Source: Chromohalobacter israelensis (lineage in GTDB: Bacteria > Pseudomonadota > Gammaproteobacteria > Pseudomonadales > Halomonadaceae). Taken from it: a DNA stretch of 64,000 nt. Made by a program: the position numbers and the translations under genes. Below the pieces are notes generated by a model. It did not search any database and was not told the DNA's origin. It saw nothing but the letters and a program-made list of their open reading frames with translations. Shown here piece by piece: positions 61,370-64,000 of the stretch (within the stretch, counting starts at the first letter, position 1; each line of letters opens with the position of its first letter). The stretch spans positions 1 to 64,000 of the forward strand of contig JQNW01000011.1 in the NCBI GenBank assembly GCA_000761475.1. Direction: 5' to 3'.

Positions 61370-62032
61370 ATGTGTACCAACTACGTCCTCGTCAAGACGA
61401 GAGGTTCCGCGCAGCTGGCCGAACGCTTGTCTGTGAGCTCTAGTGACTTGATCTACGGAACGAATTTCAAGCCAGGTAGCCTGATCAGCGTGATCACAGG
61501 TTCGGAAGCCGGCCATGTGGTCCGACCAGCTACATGGTGGCTGTACCTGCAGCAGACAGAACGGGGCCTGAAGCCACACCGGGACTACTTCTCAGTAAAT
61601 ACGCGGTACGACAAGGTGGGGAAGAAACCGGAGTATCGGCATAGGAGGTGCATCGTGCCGGCCACTGCCTTCGTCGAGAGCCAGGATGGCAAGAACCCAC
61701 ATCTCCTGGAACCGGCGGACGGTAGAGCCATCGCCTTTGGTGGGATCTACAAAGAATGGACGGACAAGGTAACAGGCGAGATCGTTTACTCCGCATCCAT
61801 CATCACACTGCCTGGGATCAAGCCGTTGGAGAACATCCATCGAAAGTCAGTGCCGATGTGGCTGCCCGAGGAAGCCTACGAGAAGTGGCTGTCACCAGAG
61901 GTTACCAACACCTATGAGCTGGACTACTTGCTTGAACCAGCCTTGCGATGCGACCTGAAGGCCACCCCCGTAGATAAAACATACAGCAAGAAACCAATAA
62001 GTAATCCCTATATACTACCCTCGGCATCGTGA
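61370..62032 (+). CDS. SRAP (YedK/HMCES-type) protein
   Basis: 220 residues. The protein must start at MCTNYV, since Cys 2 is the catalytic residue after Met removal; other conserved features are IVPATAFVESQDGK (active-site Glu) and NIHRKSVPMWL (His). The usual Arg/Asn contacts for abasic DNA are present in FSVNTRYDKVG. SRAP proteins crosslink to abasic sites in ssDNA and protect them during replication. Its start is 8 nt from the SOS box, and its end overlaps the next gene start by 4 nt (GTGA), or 33 nt precede a TTG alternative. Confidence 0.92.
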   Translation: MCTNYVLVKTRGSAQLAERLSVSSSDLIYGTNFKPGSLISVITGSEAGHVVRPATWWLYLQQTERGLKPHRDYFSVNTRYDKVGKKPEYRHRRCIVPATAFVESQDGKNPHLLEPADGRAIAFGGIYKEWTDKVTGEIVYSASIITLPGIKPLENIHRKSVPMWLPEEAYEKWLSPEVTNTYELDYLLEPALRCDLKATPVDKTYSKKPISNPYILPSAS

Positions 62033-62064
62033 GTGGAGAGTATGGCGAAAATAAGGAGAGTGAT

Positions 62065-62592
62065 TTGAGCGTATTTGTCACCATAGTAACAGGTGTTTCA
62101 GTTTTTGTGATAGGACAGCTGGTTATGAGGATGATTATAGATCCGGCAACTGATCTGAAAAAAGAAATGGGATCCATAACGAATACATTTCTTGAGAGAG
62201 CAGGAGGAGAGAATATGGTTAGTTGCGATGCTGAGACCTCAACGGTTCTTAAGAAGCATGCGGCTAAACTGATGCAAGGGCTTTGGACAATCCCTTGGTA
62301 TAATAGAACACGTCACGTATTCGGCCTTCCTGGAAGCGAGAGCGTTATTCAGTCCGCTCGAGACCTTAATACCATAGCAAAGAGCATTGATGATCTAATC
62401 GAGATGTCGAATTCAGGGAAAGTGAACAGCATGAGTCGAGAAGACTCGCACAATATAGCTAAGACCATCGGAGATGCAATGAGAAGTCTAAGTGAAAACT
62501 TAGGAGCGCTGGTTTTTTTAAGTACAGTGACGAGATTCTTGGACGAAGACTCAGCTGCTAAAGATTCAAGTGAGGCGCCCCCCTCAAAATAG
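62065..62592 (+). CDS. Hypothetical membrane protein
   Basis: About 175 residues. The TTG at 62065 follows AAGGAG with 6-nt spacing and is preferred to GTG at 62029, which overlaps the SRAP stop. One N-terminal transmembrane helix (VTIVTGVSVFVIGQLVMRMII) is followed by a soluble helical part (ETSTVLKKHAAKLMQGLWTIPWYNRT ... DDLIEMSNSGKVNSMSRED). No family recognised. A+T-rich; it may be part of the SOS-linked cargo. Confidence 0.55.
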   Translation: MSVFVTIVTGVSVFVIGQLVMRMIIDPATDLKKEMGSITNTFLERAGGENMVSCDAETSTVLKKHAAKLMQGLWTIPWYNRTRHVFGLPGSESVIQSARDLNTIAKSIDDLIEMSNSGKVNSMSREDSHNIAKTIGDAMRSLSENLGALVFLSTVTRFLDEDSAAKDSSEAPPSK

Positions 62593-62766
62593 GTTGCACA
62601 AGAATACAACATGTCAGGGTTGCAGGAAGGCAATCCTGATATATAAAACTTGATTAAATTCACTTCCTTAGCTCAGCATCAACTCTAGCTAGCAAGCTCT
62701 TTCAATATATCATCAACATATGGACGTCGTTCAGATACCAACCAAGAAAGGATTTCTCAGCCTTCC

Positions 62767-63333
62767 TCAGTAGCTAACATCTTCAAGCCGGTTGGCACGT
62801 CGGTGCTCACCGATACCAATCGTGGTGTACCAGCGGGCCTCTTCCTGCTGTCGCTTTTCGATTGCGGCCGCTTCTGCCTGCTCGGAGGTCGCGAACCGTG
62901 ATTTCGTGGTGCCGTAGCTGAAATGCTGGCTGCGCTTGTGTGATCGACCATCCGGTAGCCGTTCATACCAGGTGGCGATCCAGACAGTCGTGCCGTTGGG
63001 CCGCTCGTAGTGGAAAACGCCCGTAATGGGGCCCGCAGGTAACGGACGATGCTTGGCAACCGAGCGTTTTGTCACGTTGACCAACTCTGCCCAGCGCTGT
63101 TCGCCCCAGATCTCGGGACCACGCTGGTCACGGTACTCCAGGCAAGAAATGAAGGTGTCGTACTCGGAGGGCTGACGCGCAATCGATCGAGATTCTGTCT
63201 GACCCGAAGGCAGTGGGATACGCACGATAGGGTTACCGTGACTATGTGGCCACGAGACGTACTTGGTGCTCTCCCAGAGCTGTGGCAGTTGAAGTTTATC
63301 GCGCACAAGAACCTGTCCCAGTTTTGTAATCAT
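62767..63333 (-). CDS. AP2-like DNA-binding protein
   Basis: 188 residues. The C-terminal half GVFHYERPNGTTVWIATWYERLPDGRSHKRSQHFSYGTTKSRFATSEQAE resembles the three-strand AP2/integrase DNA-binding fold (a Y-x-(A/S)-x-W-x2-x8-KxF-(S)-YG-EAF-AF pattern). The rest is unrecognised. Such proteins are frequent in phages and ICEs as homing or regulatory DNA binders. Leftward, start at 63333. Confidence 0.5.
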   Translation of the reverse strand: MITKLGQVLVRDKLQLPQLWESTKYVSWPHSHGNPIVRIPLPSGQTESRSIARQPSEYDTFISCLEYRDQRGPEIWGEQRWAELVNVTKRSVAKHRPLPAGPITGVFHYERPNGTTVWIATWYERLPDGRSHKRSQHFSYGTTKSRFATSEQAEAAAIEKRQQEEARWYTTIGIGEHRRANRLEDVSY

Positions 63334-63424
63334 GGCGCTTAGCCAATGCTGACCATTCAGCTTCTAGGTCAATACCAAAGAGCCCATGGCGATATTTGAA
63401 CCCGAGCAAAACCAGATCACCTTC

Positions 63425-63970
63425 TCATTTTGATTCTATGGAAGGCTGGGGTCCAGAAGCCAACACTTTCCTAGAGACTGTCGAAAACATTTCACATAGC
63501 TGACTAAGCTCGCTGATATCCACCTTCTGGATTCTTATGCTGGAACGATCTTCAAGCTGAGACAAGAACTTGAGCGCCTTCTGTAGCTCAAAGTCACCCT
63601 CAACCTTAAAGATGTAGCAGACTAGAAAACCATCAACCATAAAGTAGTACAACATCCCATCCTGTGGAGCATTCCCCTTCTCTATATTCATATCCATAAG
63701 GCATTTCTTTATCACAGCGTCTGGCAATGTGCCACTTTTATCTATTACCCTGATAACGCAAATCTTAATGAAATGGTCGAGACGGGCATTCGGATTAATG
63801 CTAATACTTTTATTCCTCAAGCAGTGCCGCATAATGGTGTTTATCTCACCAAGATCAATGCCTTGATATTGAGGCAAGCGTGAAGAGCTGACACGCCACA
63901 GGATGCTGACAAAATAAAGATAGATCTCACGATATCTAAACTGTTTAATTTTAATGTAGTCAGACATCAC
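63425..63970 (-). CDS. Hypothetical protein at the window edge
   Basis: 181 residues, soluble, A+T-rich. Segments: MMSDYIKIKQFRYREIYLYFVSILWRV (mixed hydrophobic helix), NTIMRHCLRNKSISINPNARLDHFIK and DVSELSQLCEMFSTVSRKVLAS. No family recognised. The start has no clear ribosome-binding site within the window, and the gene is complete by stop codon. It is the last gene seen before the window ends. Confidence 0.5.
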   Translation of the reverse strand: MMSDYIKIKQFRYREIYLYFVSILWRVSSSRLPQYQGIDLGEINTIMRHCLRNKSISINPNARLDHFIKICVIRVIDKSGTLPDAVIKKCLMDMNIEKGNAPQDGMLYYFMVDGFLVCYIFKVEGDFELQKALKFLSQLEDRSSIRIQKVDISELSQLCEMFSTVSRKVLASGPQPSIESK

Positions 63971-64000
63971 TACGGTACTCGCTCGGGGCCTGAAGAGTTT

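Noticed and set aside
62757-63059. 100-codon frame on the minus strand inside the AP2-like gene
   Set aside because: Overlaps the better 188-codon gene in another frame and has Ser/Arg/Pro-rich composition.
1-64000. CRISPR arrays and tRNA genes
   Set aside because: No regularly spaced direct repeats and no cloverleaf-like sequence were noticed by eye; a scan with tRNAscan-SE and a CRISPR finder would settle it.

Overview
The window is the interior of a large integrative and conjugative element (ICE) of the PFGI-1 / ICEclc / SPI-7 / TOL type with a G-type (MPF-G) conjugation apparatus, carried by a moderately high-GC gammaproteobacterium. A Halomonas- or Pseudomonas-like host is a guess from base composition and protein style; no rRNA, tRNA or housekeeping gene settles it. 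No integrase, attachment site or relaxase was found, so both ICE ends lie outside the window.

Layout: (1) 0-7.6 kb, DNA-processing genes: DUF3158-like protein, single-stranded DNA binding protein, PH-domain membrane protein, lipoprotein, TraR/DksA zinc finger, topoisomerase III, a hairpin-rich non-coding stretch, then the DUF3577/STY4534 replication-associated protein behind a long structured leader. (2) 7.6-13.5 kb, cargo: an unknown protein and a catabolic operon (enolase-superfamily epimerase, YfcC-type transporter, M20 amidohydrolase) with a divergent LysR regulator. (3) 13.9-39.1 kb, the conjugation block in near-canonical order: PilL, PFL_4693, lytic transglycosylase, PFL_4695, a PcfJ-domain protein, TraD, PFL_4697, RAQPRD, PFL_4701/4702/4703, TraK-, TraB- and TraV-like proteins, VirB4/TraC ATPase, DsbC-like isomerase, PFL_4709/4710/4711, TraG-N. 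It is interrupted by a few accessory genes. (4) 39-42.5 kb, Rpn nuclease and a decayed IS3-family element split by a decayed IS30-family element. (5) 42.6-48.8 kb, a probable defence pair: nuclease-methyltransferase fusion plus Rad50-like zinc-hook ATPase. (6) 49.1-56.4 kb, an ICE accessory operon (ArdC antirestriction protein, DUF6094 methyltransferase, SNF2 helicase and small unknowns). (7) 56.5-64 kb, right-hand cargo of partly lower GC: serine recombinase, HEPN-like and membrane proteins, UmuDC and an SRAP protein sharing one SOS box, unknowns.

The most striking signal is in the untranslated leaders. Eight genes (starts at 6133, 6860, 49309, 49648, 50268, 50772, 52281, 54159) follow a leader with one shared logic: a strong hairpin, then an anti-Shine-Dalgarno strand that can pair either with the ribosome-binding-site/start region or with the 5' arm of the upstream hairpin. 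The primary sequence differs from leader to leader while the self-complementarity is kept, which points to a family of translational switches. Two of them, 43 kb apart, are also preceded by near-identical copies of a ~97-nt structured RNA with compensatory base changes, each just downstream of a plausible sigma-70 promoter. This suggests that the replication-associated gene and the antirestriction operon are controlled together.
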